From an uncultured Altererythrobacter sp. (GTDB lineage Bacteria; Pseudomonadota; Alphaproteobacteria; Sphingomonadales; Sphingomonadaceae): a stretch of DNA of 64,000 nucleotides. Positions 19,342 to 29,360 of this stretch are shown piece by piece. The notes under the pieces are model-generated. The model made no database searches, was not told where the DNA came from, and was given only the letters and a program-made list of their open reading frames with translations. The DNA lies in the NCBI GenBank assembly GCA_913055875.1, contig CAJXJY010000002.1:186001-250000 (forward strand), given 5' to 3'. A program made the position numbers and the translations under genes. The first letter of the stretch is position 1. Every line of letters begins with the position of its first letter.

Positions 19342-20069
19342 TACAATACCTCCACCAGCTCGACATCCCCGACATGCACGGGGCGCGGCGGTCCTTTTGC
19401 CATACGCAGCACGAGAGAGCCATTCGGCGCGAGCATCATGAAATCGCCTTCGATCGGCTCGCCGCCGCTGTCGCTTACCCGCAGCCGAGTCCCGCGTGGA
19501 TGGGCATATTCGAGCCAGCGCGAGCGGGCACCGATTCCGTCATCTTCGCGAAACCGCAGCAGCCATCGCGCAATCGCATCAGCGAGCGCATCGCCGAAAT
19601 CGTTGCGCCGCGGTTGTTGCGCTACGTCGACGATTGCCGCCGTGCGCCGGTTGGGCACATGCGGCGCACTGGCGAGGTTCACGCCTATCCCGACGATGAT
19701 CTTGTCGCCGACCAGCTCCATCAGCACGCCCGCGAGCTTGGCTCGGTCGAGCAAAAGGTCATTGGGCCATTTGAGCATCAGCAGAGAGGGGTCGGGCACG
19801 AATCCGGCCACGGCATCGCGCAGTGCTACGCTGATCGGTATGTTGAAGGCTCCGAAATTGGTGTCGTCGTCGCGGAGATGGATCACCGTCGAACCCATGA
19901 AATTGCCCGCTCCGTCGTGCCACTCGCGCCCGCGTCGTCCCTTCCCCGCCGTCTGGCGGTCGGCGACCAGCCAGTAGCCTTCGGGAATGTCCTCGCCCGA
20001 ACGCAACCGCGCGGCGATGTCGGCATTGGTCGAGCCAGTTTCGGCGACAACCTCAAGCAAACCGATCAC
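19341..20069 (-). CDS. birA: Biotin--[acetyl-CoA-carboxylase] ligase
   Basis: A 242-residue enzyme that activates biotin and attaches it to the carrier protein of acetyl-CoA carboxylase. The signature [15 protein letters not shown] lies near residue 43 (biotinyl-AMP loop), [19 protein letters not shown] near 99 and GIGVNL near 127. There is no N-terminal helix-turn-helix, so it does not act as the E. coli-type repressor. The start codon is GTG at 20069 and lies inside a family A repeat arm that fills the gap to nuoN. This birA position after nuoN is conserved in alphaproteobacteria. Confidence 0.93.
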   Translation of the reverse strand: MIGLLEVVAETGSTNADIAARLRSGEDIPEGYWLVADRQTAGKGRRGREWHDGAGNFMGSTVIHLRDDDTNFGAFNIPISVALRDAVAGFVPDPSLLMLKWPNDLLLDRAKLAGVLMELVGDKIIVGIGVNLASAPHVPNRRTAAIVDVAQQPRRNDFGDALADAIARWLLRFREDDGIGARSRWLEYAHPRGTRLRVSDSGGEPIEGDFMMLAPNGSLVLRMAKGPPRPVHVGDVELVEVL

Positions 20070-20091
20070 CCTGAGCTTGTCGAAGGGTCAA
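20067..20091. repeat. Palindromic repeat arm (family A) at the nuoN-birA junction
   Basis: CACCCTGAGCTTGTCGAAGG matches the arms of the trpD-trpC repeat (1194-1277). It occupies the whole 18-base spacer and supplies bases of the birA GTG start and of the nuoN stop region. A repeat arm has therefore replaced the original translation signals of birA. Confidence 0.75.
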
Positions 20092-21551
20092 GGGAGCAGG
20101 AACAGCGCGGAGGCGGCCTTGTCCGTCAGATCGCCGAGCGACGGGGTGACGAGGTAGCCGAGCGGCGAGACGATCGCGGTGGTGACGACGAGCAACACCC
20201 AATGAGCGGTGGTGCTGTCGGCAACCGACCGTTCGGAGGCGTCGTCGAAGAACATCACCTTGACGAACTTGATGTAATAGAACGCGCCGATCACGCTGGC
20301 GGCAATACCGAAGGCGGCGAGCGCTACCATATCGGCCTCGACCCCGGCCTGGAAGACGACGAACTTGCCGAAGAACCCGAGTAGCGGCGGAATGCCGGCG
20401 AGGCTGAACATCAGCGCGAGCAGGCACCAGGCGAGCGCCGGACGCTTGGCCGAGAGGCCGGAAATATCGGCAAAGGTCGCCAATGCGTCGCCGTTCTCGT
20501 CGCGCAGCATCAGCAGCGCAACGAAGCTTCCTAGCGACATCGCGACGTAGATCGCGAGATAGACCAGCATCGCGCCCACCCCGCCCACTGTTCCGGCGGC
20601 GAGGCCGATCAGGATGAAGCCGACATTGTTGATCGAGGAATAGGCGAGCAGACGCTTCAAATTCTGCTGTCCGATCGCGCCCAGCGCGCCGACCAGGATC
20701 GAGGCGAGCGCGGCGAAGATCACCACCTGCCGCCAGGCATCGACCTGCGTGCCGAAGGCGTCGAGCGCGACGCGCGCGGTGAGCGCGATCGCGGCGACCT
20801 TGGGCGCGGTGGCGAAGAAAGTGGTCACCGGGGTCGGCGCGCCCTCGTAGACGTCGGGGGTCCACATGTGGAACGGCACCGCCGAGATCTTGAAGGCGAG
20901 CCCCGCCAGCACGAAGATCAGTCCGAACAGCATGCCGGTCGACATCTCGCCGGAGAGCGCGACCCGCACGCCCTCGAAGCTGGTCGTGCCGGTGAAGCCG
21001 TAGAGCAGGCTCATGCCGTAGAGCAGGATGCCGCTGGCGAGCGCCCCGAGGACGAAATATTTGAGCCCCGACTCGGCCGAGCGGGTATCGTTGCGCAGGA
21101 ATGCGGCGAGCACGTAGGCGGCGAGGCTGTTGAGTTCGAGCCCGATATAGAGAGTCAGGAAGTCGCTTGCCGAGACCATGATGCTCATGCCGAGCACCGC
21201 GAACAGCAGCAGCACCGGATATTCGGGCTTCATCGCCTTGAGGCGGTCGAAATAGGTCGGCGCCACCATCAGGCAGCCGATCCCGGCGAGGTAGATCAGC
21301 GCCTTGGCGAAAGCGGCGAAGGCATCGGCGCGGAACTGGTCGCCGAAAGCGAAGGTGTCAGGCCCGACCACGCCCAGATGCAGCGTCGGGAACAGCATGA
21401 GCCCTGCACCGAAGAGCGCAGCGGCGCTCAGGATCGAGACCAGGCGTCCGGTCTTCTGCCCGCCCCAGGCTGCGACCAACAGCAGGACCAGGCCCGACAC
21501 GCTGAGGAGGATTTCGGGCGCGATCAGGCGGAGGGAGATCGAATAGTCCAT
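20088..21551 (-). CDS. nuoN: NADH-quinone oxidoreductase subunit N
   Basis: A 487-residue antiporter-like membrane subunit of complex I, one of three proton-pumping subunits, with about 14 hydrophobic helices. The conserved core FFATAPKVAAIAL and LLAYSSINNVGF segments carry the channel Lys residues. Its ATG overlaps the nuoM stop (TGATG). It is the last nuo gene; birA follows after a repeat arm. Confidence 0.96.
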   Translation of the reverse strand: MDYSISLRLIAPEILLSVSGLVLLLVAAWGGQKTGRLVSILSAAALFGAGLMLFPTLHLGVVGPDTFAFGDQFRADAFAAFAKALIYLAGIGCLMVAPTYFDRLKAMKPEYPVLLLFAVLGMSIMVSASDFLTLYIGLELNSLAAYVLAAFLRNDTRSAESGLKYFVLGALASGILLYGMSLLYGFTGTTSFEGVRVALSGEMSTGMLFGLIFVLAGLAFKISAVPFHMWTPDVYEGAPTPVTTFFATAPKVAAIALTARVALDAFGTQVDAWRQVVIFAALASILVGALGAIGQQNLKRLLAYSSINNVGFILIGLAAGTVGGVGAMLVYLAIYVAMSLGSFVALLMLRDENGDALATFADISGLSAKRPALAWCLLALMFSLAGIPPLLGFFGKFVVFQAGVEADMVALAAFGIAASVIGAFYYIKFVKVMFFDDASERSVADSTTAHWVLLVVTTAIVSPLGYLVTPSLGDLTDKAASALFLLP

Positions 21552-23107
21552 CAGTGGTCTCCCTCGTCTTCACCGTGGTGTTCGGGGGCGGCCACCGCAT
21601 TGGCCGCCTGCCTGCGCGGTTCGCCCGCCGCAAGCTGCGCATCGCCTTCGGGCGCGGCGCGCGCGACGCGCGCTTCGAGCGCGGCGATATCCTTGCGCAT
21701 CGGGGCGAGGAAGCTTTCGGGATAGACGCCCATCCACAGCACCGCGGCCGCGATCGGGGCCAGGATCGCCCATTCGCGCACATTGAGGTCGGACATCGCC
21801 GCGGCGTCCTCGTTCTTCTGGATACCGAAGGCGACGCGCCAGTAGAGGTAGAGCATATAGGCCGCCCCGAGGATGATCCCGGTCGTGCACACCAGCGTCA
21901 CCCAGCTCGACACCTGATAGATGCCCGCCAGCGCGAGGAACTCGCCGACGAAATTGCTCGTGCCGGGCAGGCCGATGCTCGCCATGGTGAACAGCATGAA
22001 GAACAGCGCATATTTCGGCATGTTGATGCTGAGCCCGCCGTAGCGGTCGATTTCGCGCGTGTGCAGCCGGTCGTAGATCACGCCGACGCACAGGAACAGC
22101 GCGCCCGAAACGAGGCCGTGGCCGAGCATCACCATCATCGCGCCCTCGAGCCCCTGCACGTTGAACGCGAACAGGCCGACGGTGACGATCGCCATATGCG
22201 CGACCGAGGAATAGGCGATCAGCTTCTTCATGTCCTCCTGCACCAGCGCGATCAGGCTGGTCAGCACGACAGCGATCATGCTCAGCGCGAACACCAGCCA
22301 GGCGAACTGGGCCGATGCCTCGGGGAACATCGGCAGGCTGAAGCGGATGAAGCCGTAGCCGCCCATCTTGAGCAGCACGCCCGCGAGGATCACCGAGCCC
22401 GCGGTCGGCGCCTGGACGTGCGCGTCGGGCAGCCAGGTGTGCACCGGCCACATCGGCATCTTGACCGCGAAGCTGGCAAAGAAGGCGAGCCACAGCCAAG
22501 TCTGCGCACCCGGGGCGAAATCGTACTGCATCAGCGTCGGGATGTCGGTCGTGCCCGCCTGGTTCACCATCCACAGCATCGCGATCAGCATCAGCACCGA
22601 GCCGAGCAGCGTGTAGAGGAAGAACTTGTAGCTGGCGTAGATCCGGTCCGCCCCGCCCCAGATGCCGATGATCAGGTACATCGGGATCAGCCCGGCCTCG
22701 AAGAAAATGTAGAACAGGAACAGGTCCTGCGCCGCGAACACGCCGATCATCAGCGTTTCCATGACCAGGAACGCGGCCATGAACTCGCCGACGCGCTTCT
22801 GGATCGATTCCCAGCTGGCGAGAATGCAGATCGGCATCAGGAACACGCTGAGGATGATGAGCAGCAGCGCGATCCCGTCGATGCCGAGCTTGTACTGGAA
22901 GCCAGCGAACAGGTTCGCTTCCTCCTGGAACTGCCACTGCGCGCCGCCGATATCGTAATTCGCCCACAGCAGAACGCCGAGCGCAAGGTTGGCGAGCGTC
23001 GCCGCCAGCGCGATCACCCGCGCCGGCTTCGCCTCGACGAAGAAGCACGCGATCGCCGCGATCAGCGGCACCGCGAGCATCGCGGTCAGAATGGGAAAGC
23101 CCCCCAT
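21551..23107 (-). CDS. nuoM: NADH-quinone oxidoreductase subunit M
   Basis: A 518-residue antiporter-like membrane subunit of complex I. Family motifs: [20 protein letters not shown] with the conserved Glu, [20 protein letters not shown] near residue 225 with the channel Lys, and [10 protein letters not shown]. The C-terminal 45 residues are an Ala/Glu-rich hydrophilic tail rich in His at the end. The ATG at 23107 overlaps the nuoL TAA stop (TAATG); the longer open frame upstream lies in nuoL. Confidence 0.96.
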   Translation of the reverse strand: MGGFPILTAMLAVPLIAAIACFFVEAKPARVIALAATLANLALGVLLWANYDIGGAQWQFQEEANLFAGFQYKLGIDGIALLLIILSVFLMPICILASWESIQKRVGEFMAAFLVMETLMIGVFAAQDLFLFYIFFEAGLIPMYLIIGIWGGADRIYASYKFFLYTLLGSVLMLIAMLWMVNQAGTTDIPTLMQYDFAPGAQTWLWLAFFASFAVKMPMWPVHTWLPDAHVQAPTAGSVILAGVLLKMGGYGFIRFSLPMFPEASAQFAWLVFALSMIAVVLTSLIALVQEDMKKLIAYSSVAHMAIVTVGLFAFNVQGLEGAMMVMLGHGLVSGALFLCVGVIYDRLHTREIDRYGGLSINMPKYALFFMLFTMASIGLPGTSNFVGEFLALAGIYQVSSWVTLVCTTGIILGAAYMLYLYWRVAFGIQKNEDAAAMSDLNVREWAILAPIAAAVLWMGVYPESFLAPMRKDIAALEARVARAAPEGDAQLAAGEPRRQAANAVAAPEHHGEDEGDH

Positions 23108-25107
23108 TACATCAGCACCCAGGTAATCGCCGCGACCAGCCCCAGCAGCATGATCAGCGCGTAGCTGGTGAGGTATCCCGACTGCACCCGCTTGGCGACC
23201 GCAGAGCCCTGCGCCACCGCCCAGGCGGCGCCGTCGGGTCCAAAGCGGTCGATCAGCCCCTTGTCGCCGCGGAGCCAGAACTGACGGCCGAGCCAGAAAG
23301 CGGGCTTCACGAACACTGCATGGTAGAGCTCGTCGAAATACCACTTGTTGTAGACGAATGCGTGGACGAGCCGGAACTGCTCGACGAACTTGCCCGGGAT
23401 CGACGTGTCCCTGATATAGGCGAACCAGGCGATCGCGAAGCCGGTCAGCATCACGAAGGTCGCGGTCAGCTTCACCCAATAGGGCACGCCGTGGAGCGCG
23501 TGGATCAGGTTCTCGTTGTAATAGATCGAACCGCCCCAGAACGCCTCGCTGTCGATGAAATCGCCGGTGAACAGGAAGCCGGCGAAAATCGCGCCGAGCG
23601 TCAGCACGCCGAGCGGTACCAGCATCGAGGCCGGGCTTTCGTGCGGGTGATAGCCGCCGGTGGTGTCCTCACCGGCTTCCTCGGGCGTCTTGTGGACCGA
23701 GTGCTGGATATGCTCGCTCTCGATCCAGCGCGGCCTGCCCCAGAAGGTCAGGAACATCAGCCGCCAGCTGTAGAAGCTGGTCAGCAGCGCCGCGAACGCG
23801 CCCGCCCAGAAGGCGAAATTGCCGAGGCCCGTGCCGCGCGCATAGGCGGCCTCGAGGATCGCGTCCTTCGAATAGAACCCGGCGAAACCGAACACGTAGA
23901 GCACGCCGACCCCGGTGATTGCGAGCGTGCCCGCCATCATCGCCCAGAAGGTCAACGGGATATGCTTCCGCAGGTTGCCGTAATAGCGCATGTCCTGCTC
24001 GTGATGCATCGCGTGGATGACCGAGCCCGCGCCGAGGAACAACAGCGCCTTGAAGAAGGCGTGGGTGAACAGGTGGAACATCGCCGCGCCGTAGGCGCCG
24101 ACCCCTGCCGCGAAGAACATGTAGCCGAGCTGCGAACAGGTCGAATAGGCGATCACCCGCTTGATGTCCCACTGCGTGGTGCCGATCGTCGCGGCGAAGA
24201 AGCAGGTCGCCGCGCCGATGAAGGTCACCACGCCGAGCGCGACGGGCGCGGTCTCGAACATCGGCGACAGGCGGCACACCATGAACACGCCCGCGGTGAC
24301 CATTGTCGCGGCATGGATCAGCGCGGAGACCGGGGTCGGGCCCTCCATCGCATCGGGCAGCCAGGTGTGCAGCCCGAGCTGCGCCGACTTGCCCATCGCG
24401 CCGATGAACAGCAGGATGCACAGGATATCCATCGTCTGCAGCCGGTAGCCGAGGAAGCCGATGGTGCTCCCGCTCATGCCCGGCGCGGCTGCGAGGATTT
24501 CGGGAATCGAGGTCGTCTGGAAGACGAGATAGGTCCCGAAAATGCCGAGCATGAAGCCGAGATCGCCGACCCGGTTGACCACGAATGCCTTGATCGCGGC
24601 CTTGTTGGCCGAGGGCTTGCGGAACCAGAAACCGATCAGCAGGTAGGAGGCCAGGCCCACCCCTTCCCATCCGAAGAACATCTGGACGAGATTGTCGGCG
24701 GTCACCAGCATCAGCATCGCGAAGGTGAACAGCGACAGGTAGGCGAAGAAGCGCGGCTGGTCCGGATCCTCCTCCATGTATCCCCACGAATACAGGTGGA
24801 CGAGCGCCGAAACGGTGGTGATCACCACCAGCATCACCGCCGTCAGCGTATCGACGCGCAGCGCCCAGTCGAAGGTCAGCGTGCCCGACTGGACCCAGGT
24901 CATGACGGGCACCACCTGCGTTTCCGCCGACAGGCCAAACCAGCCCAGGAAGCCGAGGAAGATCGGCCAGCTTAGCGCGCAGGACACGAACAGCGCGCCG
25001 GTGGTGAGCGACTTGACCACCGTATTGCCAAGCGCACGATTGCCCAGCCCGCCGACGATCGCGGCGAGCAGCGGCAGGAAGACGATGAGGAGGATCGACG
25101 TCTGCAC
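23107..25107 (-). CDS. nuoL: NADH-quinone oxidoreductase subunit L
   Basis: A 666-residue antiporter-like subunit at the distal end of the complex I membrane arm. Motifs: [19 protein letters not shown] near residue 147, [20 protein letters not shown] near residue 240 and [16 protein letters not shown]. The C-terminal part is long enough to contain the lateral helix that runs along nuoM and nuoN. The start is GTG at 25107, 6 bases after the nuoK stop. Confidence 0.96.
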   Translation of the reverse strand: MQTSILLIVFLPLLAAIVGGLGNRALGNTVVKSLTTGALFVSCALSWPIFLGFLGWFGLSAETQVVPVMTWVQSGTLTFDWALRVDTLTAVMLVVITTVSALVHLYSWGYMEEDPDQPRFFAYLSLFTFAMLMLVTADNLVQMFFGWEGVGLASYLLIGFWFRKPSANKAAIKAFVVNRVGDLGFMLGIFGTYLVFQTTSIPEILAAAPGMSGSTIGFLGYRLQTMDILCILLFIGAMGKSAQLGLHTWLPDAMEGPTPVSALIHAATMVTAGVFMVCRLSPMFETAPVALGVVTFIGAATCFFAATIGTTQWDIKRVIAYSTCSQLGYMFFAAGVGAYGAAMFHLFTHAFFKALLFLGAGSVIHAMHHEQDMRYYGNLRKHIPLTFWAMMAGTLAITGVGVLYVFGFAGFYSKDAILEAAYARGTGLGNFAFWAGAFAALLTSFYSWRLMFLTFWGRPRWIESEHIQHSVHKTPEEAGEDTTGGYHPHESPASMLVPLGVLTLGAIFAGFLFTGDFIDSEAFWGGSIYYNENLIHALHGVPYWVKLTATFVMLTGFAIAWFAYIRDTSIPGKFVEQFRLVHAFVYNKWYFDELYHAVFVKPAFWLGRQFWLRGDKGLIDRFGPDGAAWAVAQGSAVAKRVQSGYLTSYALIMLLGLVAAITWVLM

Positions 25108-25113
25108 GAGCAG

Positions 25114-25419
25114 CTATCCCTTCATCCGGTTGACGTCGTCGACCGCGATGGTGCCGCGGCCGCGGAAATAGATCACCAGGATCGCGAGCCCGATCGCCGC
25201 CTCGCCCGCGGCGACGGTGAGCACGAACATGGCGAACACCTGCCCGGTCAGATCGCCGAGAAAGGCGCTGAAGGCGACGAGGTTGATATTCACCGCGAGC
25301 AGGATCAGCTCGATCGCCATCAGGATGACGATGATGTTCTTGCGGTTGAGGAAAATACCGAGCACGCCGAGCACGAACAGGATCGCGCTGACGACGACGT
25401 AATGTTCGATGCCGATCAT
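25114..25419 (-). CDS. nuoK: NADH-quinone oxidoreductase subunit K
   Basis: A 101-residue membrane subunit with three helices. The conserved Glu residues of the proton path are in [14 protein letters not shown] and [15 protein letters not shown]. Length and sequence are standard. A 154-base gap containing a family B repeat separates it from nuoJ, which is unusual in an otherwise overlapping operon. Confidence 0.96.
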   Translation of the reverse strand: MIGIEHYVVVSAILFVLGVLGIFLNRKNIIVILMAIELILLAVNINLVAFSAFLGDLTGQVFAMFVLTVAAGEAAIGLAILVIYFRGRGTIAVDDVNRMKG

Positions 25420-25457
25420 GCGCCCACTCCCGACTGCGCGAGAAACAACCCAGGTTC

Positions 25458-25548
25458 GTCATGCTGAACTTGTTTCAGCATCCATTTCTCAACCCGCATC
25501 CCCCGCTCGTGGAGGCGAGATGGACCCTGAAACGAGTTCAGGGTGATG
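25458..25548. repeat. Palindromic repeat (family B), copy 1, between nuoJ and nuoK
   Basis: The left part is ATGCTGAACTTGTTTCAGCAT, itself a near-perfect dyad; the right part is TGGACCCTGAAACGAGTTCAGGGTGA, a second dyad. A second copy with the same two dyads lies at 36137-36227 between nuoC and nuoD. The two stem-loops could stabilise or attenuate the nuo message at these points. Confidence 0.85.
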
Positions 25549-25573
25549 GGATTGGAATGAACGGACCGGGCCA

Positions 25574-26194
25574 TCACAGCTCGACCCCCTTGCCCACTTC
25601 GGGCTGCTTCATCACGGTCGCATCCTCGGGCCGGCGGGCGTTCTGCTTGCCGATATGCTGATGGCCGCGCTGCGTCTTGGGCGGGCGATGGGTCAGCACG
25701 ATCGCGCCGACCATCGCGACCAGCAGGATGATGCCCGCGGTCTCGAACAGGAACAGATACTTGCCGTAGAGCAGCGCGCCGAGGTTCTCGATATTGCTCT
25801 CGCCCAGCATCGGCGCGGCGTCGCCCGCGGGTGTACCGAGGTCGAGATTGCCCGCTTGGTAGGCGCCGATGCCGAGCACAAGCTCGGCCAGCAGCACCAG
25901 CGCGATGGCGATCCCGAGCGGAAAATTGCGCACGAACCCCGCACGCAGTTCGGCGAAATCGATGTCGAGCATCATCACCACGAACAGGAACAGCACCGCG
26001 ACCGCGCCGACATAGACGACGACCAGCAGCATGGCGATGAACTCGGCCCCGACCAGCACCATCAGCCCCGCGGCGTTGAAGAAGGCGAGGATCAGCCACA
26101 GCACCGAATGCACCGGGTTGCGCGCCATGATGACCATGACCGCGCTGGCGATCACGAGGACGGCGAACAGGTAGAAGGCGATGGTCTGGATCAT
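25574..26194 (-). CDS. nuoJ: NADH-quinone oxidoreductase subunit J
   Basis: A 206-residue membrane subunit with five helices. It has the typical ARNPVHSVLWLILAFFNAAG and LLVVVYVGAVAVLFLFVVMM segments; the latter is the pi-bulge helix implicated in coupling. A hydrophilic C-terminal tail follows the last helix. It is bounded on both sides by palindromic repeats (family B toward nuoK, family C toward nuoI). Confidence 0.95.
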   Translation of the reverse strand: MIQTIAFYLFAVLVIASAVMVIMARNPVHSVLWLILAFFNAAGLMVLVGAEFIAMLLVVVYVGAVAVLFLFVVMMLDIDFAELRAGFVRNFPLGIAIALVLLAELVLGIGAYQAGNLDLGTPAGDAAPMLGESNIENLGALLYGKYLFLFETAGIILLVAMVGAIVLTHRPPKTQRGHQHIGKQNARRPEDATVMKQPEVGKGVEL

Positions 26195-26202
26195 GATATT
26201 TC

Positions 26203-26286
26203 CGTCACCCCGGCGAAAGCCGGGGTCTCATGCCTCCTGGTCGTACTTTGCCTGCACGAGATCCCAGCTTTCGCTGGGATGACGAG
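26203..26286. repeat. Palindromic repeat (family C) between nuoI and nuoJ
   Basis: Two dyads: CACCCCGGCGAAAGCCGGGGTC at 26206-26227 and GATCCCAGCTTTCGCTGGGATGACGA near 26260-26285. Both are hairpins with a GAAAG or TTTCG loop, separated by about 35 unstructured bases. This two-hairpin form is widespread in sphingomonads and related bacteria. It fills most of the 131-base gap. Confidence 0.8.
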
Positions 26287-26325
26287 CTGTGTGAATCAAC
26301 GCCATCCCGGTCACGCCCGCGCCGC

Positions 26326-26811
26326 CTAGCGATACGGCGCATCGGCTTCAAGGTTCGCTGCGATGGCACGCTCCCATTTGTCCCCGTTCGCCAGCAGTTT
26401 CGCCTTGTCGTAAAGCAGCTCCTCGCGCGTTTCGGTGGCGTATTCGAAGTTCGGCCCCTCGACGATCGCATCGACCGGGCACGCCTCCTGGCAGAAGCCG
26501 CAATAGATGCACTTGGTCATGTCGATGTCGTAGCGCGTGGTGCGGCGACTGCCGTCCTCGCGCGGTTCGCTCTCGATCGTGATCGCCTGCGCCGGGCACA
26601 CCGCCTCGCACAATTTGCACGCGATGCAGCGCTCCTCGCCGTTGGGATAGCGGCGAAGCGCATGTTCGCCGCGAAAGCGCGGGCTGAGCGGGTTCTTCTC
26701 GAACGGGTAGTTGATCGTCACCTTGGGCTTGAAGAAGTACTTCAGCGTGAGGGCATGCGCCTTCACGAATTCCCACAGGGTGAACGATTTGATGAGGTGG
26801 GCGACGGTCAT
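26326..26811 (-). CDS. nuoI: NADH-quinone oxidoreductase subunit I
   Basis: A 161-residue ferredoxin-like subunit carrying clusters N6a and N6b. The two 4Fe-4S motifs are [12 protein letters not shown] near residue 62 and [12 protein letters not shown] near residue 101. The N-terminus ([16 protein letters not shown]) is typical of alphaproteobacterial NuoI and is copied, in diverged form, at the start of the small gene at 27427. The ATG overlaps the stop of the upstream secreted-protein gene (ATGA). Confidence 0.96.
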   Translation of the reverse strand: MTVAHLIKSFTLWEFVKAHALTLKYFFKPKVTINYPFEKNPLSPRFRGEHALRRYPNGEERCIACKLCEAVCPAQAITIESEPREDGSRRTTRYDIDMTKCIYCGFCQEACPVDAIVEGPNFEYATETREELLYDKAKLLANGDKWERAIAANLEADAPYR

Positions 26812-27218
26812 CGGTTGTCCTCGTGGACGAGTGTGCATGTGCCCGGGATGCTGGCCCAGGTCACCTGCTTGTGGCGCGGAGTTCGGTCCCATGCGAGCGT
26901 GTACGGAGCGGTTCGGGCCTCCGGATCGTAGGCGCCGACCCTGAGCCGATGAATCGATGAATTTCCGTCGGTCCATTCGAGGAGGACGCCGTCGGGCCAA
27001 TAATCCTCGACCGTTTCGAACCGCACGCCATCGAGCGTCGATTCCCCACCGGCCTTGAGCATGTAGAGCACGCGATTGTCGCCGCGATAGCGCCGGAGGA
27101 ATGCGGGCGTCGGCATGTCGAGATGGAACAGCGCCGGATCGCTCGCCGGGCCGCAATCGAGCCGCCGGTAGTCCTCCGGCGGCGCGGCGTGCAGCATGAG
27201 CAGGGGGGCGAGCAACAT
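26808..27218 (-). CDS. Unknown secreted protein inserted between nuoH and nuoI
   Basis: A 136-residue protein with a short hydrophobic start ([14 protein letters not shown]) that may be a signal peptide, then a beta-rich soluble part with one early and one late Cys ([16 protein letters not shown]) that could form a disulfide. No family was recognised. I start at the ATG at 27218, two bases after the stop of the small gene upstream; a start at 27254 would lie inside that gene. Its TGA overlaps the nuoI ATG, so nuoI translation may depend on it. It is not a known complex I subunit. Confidence 0.65.
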   Translation of the reverse strand: MLLAPLLMLHAAPPEDYRRLDCGPASDPALFHLDMPTPAFLRRYRGDNRVLYMLKAGGESTLDGVRFETVEDYWPDGVLLEWTDGNSSIHRLRVGAYDPEARTAPYTLAWDRTPRHKQVTWASIPGTCTLVHEDNR

Positions 27219-27220
27219 GC

Positions 27221-27427
27221 TCACAGGGCGATCTCGGGAGTGCAGGAACCGCAAGCCGTGATGCCGTCATGGCAGCCGAGGGCCCCGGGGCAGACGAAAC
27301 TGTGGTCCTCATCTTCGGAAACGCGGCGGCAGGCGGCGCCGTTCCTGTCCTTGGGCAACGGCATCAAGGCCTGCGCCGTCACGAATGCCTGCAGGGTGAA
27401 AGACTTGATGAGGTGCGTGAGAGTCAT
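27221..27427 (-). CDS. Small Cys-rich ORF with a NuoI-like N-terminus
   Basis: A 68-codon frame. The first 22 residues ([20 protein letters not shown] and two more) match the NuoI start at roughly 15 of 22 positions, and the DNA is about 80 percent identical over some 59 bases. After that, similarity stops and a different Cys-rich sequence follows ([19 protein letters not shown]). It overlaps the upstream gene in ATGA and lies 2 bases from the next ATG. It may be a real fusion protein, or a remnant kept because its start and stop keep ribosomes moving along the operon. Expression is uncertain. Confidence 0.5.
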   Translation of the reverse strand: MTLTHLIKSFTLQAFVTAQALMPLPKDRNGAACRRVSEDEDHSFVCPGALGCHDGITACGSCTPEIAL

Positions 27428-28176
27428 AGTTCTTGTCCCTCATCGAAGAAGGCTACGGTGCAGATTGCTTCGGCTTGCAGACCCGGATTCCAGCGCCCGA
27501 TCTTGTCGAAAAATATTCGCAGTGAGCCTTTGCCGTCTGCGGGAAGAAATTCGACTACCTCGACACCAGATACATCGCTTTCTGGCTCTGCGCTTCTCAG
27601 AAAGCCGGCCGCCGAAAAACCTCCATCCGGAGTTCTGCGAGATGACATGCCGCCTCTTACGATGTCTACGGTACTTCCCCCCCACAGCAGATTGCCATTT
27701 TCCTCGAAGCGAGCAGATTCGAGACTTGCGGACGAATAAGTGAAACGACCAACCTCTCCGTTGCTCAGGACTGCGTGGCAGATGCTCGCCGCGGGATCGC
27801 CATCGCGGATGTCGGTCAAATCCGCCGAATCTCCTGCGATCTCCAGTTTCTGCCCGCAGAAGCCCACAGCAATCGTTTTGGAACTGTACTCACTCGGTCG
27901 ATAGCTGATCCGCGCGGATTTCAAGTTGACTTCATTGTCGACCCTAATCTCGAGTACTCGCTCCGCGCGACGGCTGCGGACCCGCCATTTACCGGACTTA
28001 TCTGGCCAAACGTACAATATGTTACCGACGGCGTTATCAATGAGTGCTGCCTCCAAGACAAAATCGGAAGCGCTGCCCGCACCGTCAATGAGCCGGCAAT
28101 TCCAGGATGCACCACCCTGATCTGGCAAGGGGGCAGACGAAGTCGACAGTACGAGTGCTGAAAGAGAAGAAATCAC
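27424..28176 (-). CDS. Unknown secreted protein inserted after nuoH
   Basis: A protein of about 250 residues starting at a GTG that overlaps the nuoH stop (GTGA). The first ~17 residues ([15 protein letters not shown]) look like a short signal peptide. The rest is beta-rich with Cys near both ends (SWNCRLIDG and [11 protein letters not shown]) and inside (VGFCGQK, ICHAVL), which suggests an exported disulfide-bonded protein. No family was recognised. Base composition is lower in GC than the neighbouring nuo genes (for example about 53 percent over 27661-27720), a sign of recent acquisition or weak selection. Confidence 0.6.
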   Translation of the reverse strand: MISSLSALVLSTSSAPLPDQGGASWNCRLIDGAGSASDFVLEAALIDNAVGNILYVWPDKSGKWRVRSRRAERVLEIRVDNEVNLKSARISYRPSEYSSKTIAVGFCGQKLEIAGDSADLTDIRDGDPAASICHAVLSNGEVGRFTYSSASLESARFEENGNLLWGGSTVDIVRGGMSSRRTPDGGFSAAGFLRSAEPESDVSGVEVVEFLPADGKGSLRIFFDKIGRWNPGLQAEAICTVAFFDEGQEL

Positions 28177-29225
28177 GCCCCGTACCTCGTGACCATCAAC
28201 CAACCGCTGATCACCACCACGAACAGCAGGCTCAGCGGCAGGAACACCTTCCATCCGAGCCGCATCAGCTGGTCGTAGCGGTAGCGCGGGACGGTCGCCA
28301 TCACCCAGCTGAACATGAAGAAGAAGAAGAACGTCTTGAGCAGGAACCAGACGATGCCCGGGATGTCGAACCACGGGATCAGGTCCACATCGAGCGGCGG
28401 CAGCCACCCGCCGAAGAACAGCAGCGTGTTGAGGCTGCACATCAGCAGGATGTTGGCGTACTCGCCGAGCCAGAACAGCGCGAAGCTCATGCTGGAATAT
28501 TCGGTCTGGTAGCCGGCGACCAGCTCGCTTTCCGCCTCGGTCAGGTCGAACGGCACGCGCTGGGTTTCCGCGAGCGAGCTGATGAAGAACACCACCCACA
28601 TCGGGAACAGCAGGAGGTTGAAGACATAGCCGTTGACGAGGCCGAAGCCGTGCCCGCGCTGCGCGTTGACGATCTCGGTCAGGTTGAAGCTCCCGGCCCA
28701 CAGCACGACGCAGATCAGGATGAAGCCGATGGAGACTTCGTAGCTGATCATCTGCGCGGCGGCGCGCATGGCGGAGAAGAACGGGTATTTGGAATTCGAC
28801 GCCCATCCGCTCATCACCACGCCGTAAACCGACAGCGAGCTGATCGCGAGGATGTAGAGCAGGCCGACATTGATGTCCGCCAGTACCACGCCCGCATCGA
28901 ACGGAATCACCGCCCACGCCGCCAGCGCCACGGTAAAGGTGACGATCGGCGCAAGGATGAAGATACCCTTGTTCGCCGCGCTCGGGATGATGGTTTCCTG
29001 CAGGAACACCTTGAGCCCGTCGGCGAAGCTCTGCAGCAGGCCGAACGGCCCGACCACGTTGGGCCCGCGCCGCAAATTGATCGCGGCCCACACCTTGCGA
29101 TCGACATAGATGATCATCGCCACCGCCAGCATCAGCGGCAGCGCGATCAGCAGGATGCCCGAGAGGGTGGCGAAGGCCCATGCGGCTTCGTAGGTCAGGC
29201 CGAGGGATTGGAAGAATTCGGTCAT
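28173..29225 (-). CDS. nuoH: NADH-quinone oxidoreductase subunit H
   Basis: A 350-residue membrane subunit with eight helices that forms the quinone chamber floor. Conserved loops [19 protein letters not shown]-like (here [18 protein letters not shown]), [20 protein letters not shown] and [17 protein letters not shown] carry the charged residues linking quinone reduction to pumping. The stop overlaps the start of the inserted secreted-protein gene. Confidence 0.96.
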   Translation of the reverse strand: MTEFFQSLGLTYEAAWAFATLSGILLIALPLMLAVAMIIYVDRKVWAAINLRRGPNVVGPFGLLQSFADGLKVFLQETIIPSAANKGIFILAPIVTFTVALAAWAVIPFDAGVVLADINVGLLYILAISSLSVYGVVMSGWASNSKYPFFSAMRAAAQMISYEVSIGFILICVVLWAGSFNLTEIVNAQRGHGFGLVNGYVFNLLLFPMWVVFFISSLAETQRVPFDLTEAESELVAGYQTEYSSMSFALFWLGEYANILLMCSLNTLLFFGGWLPPLDVDLIPWFDIPGIVWFLLKTFFFFFMFSWVMATVPRYRYDQLMRLGWKVFLPLSLLFVVVISGWLMVTRYGA

Positions 29226-29248
29226 GGTCGCTCCGGCTCCCCAAAATC

Positions 29249-29344
29249 CTCCCCCCTTGGGGGAGGTGCCGAACGCAGTGAGGCGGAGGGGGGGGCCCCC
29301 CCTCAGTCAACGCTGCGCGCTGCCAGCTCCCCCAGTGGGGGAGC
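29249..29344. repeat. Inverted repeat of the family D type between nuoG and nuoH
   Basis: The 135-base gap between nuoG and nuoH holds CCTCCCCCCTTGGGGGAGG (29249-29267), a run of nine G then C around 29286-29301, and GCTCCCCCAGTGGGGGAGC (29326-29344). It has a CGAACGCAGTGAGG spacer like that of family D elsewhere. Several strong GC hairpins are possible. No gene lies here. Confidence 0.75.
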
Positions 29345-29360
29345 ATTTGATTCTGTCCCA

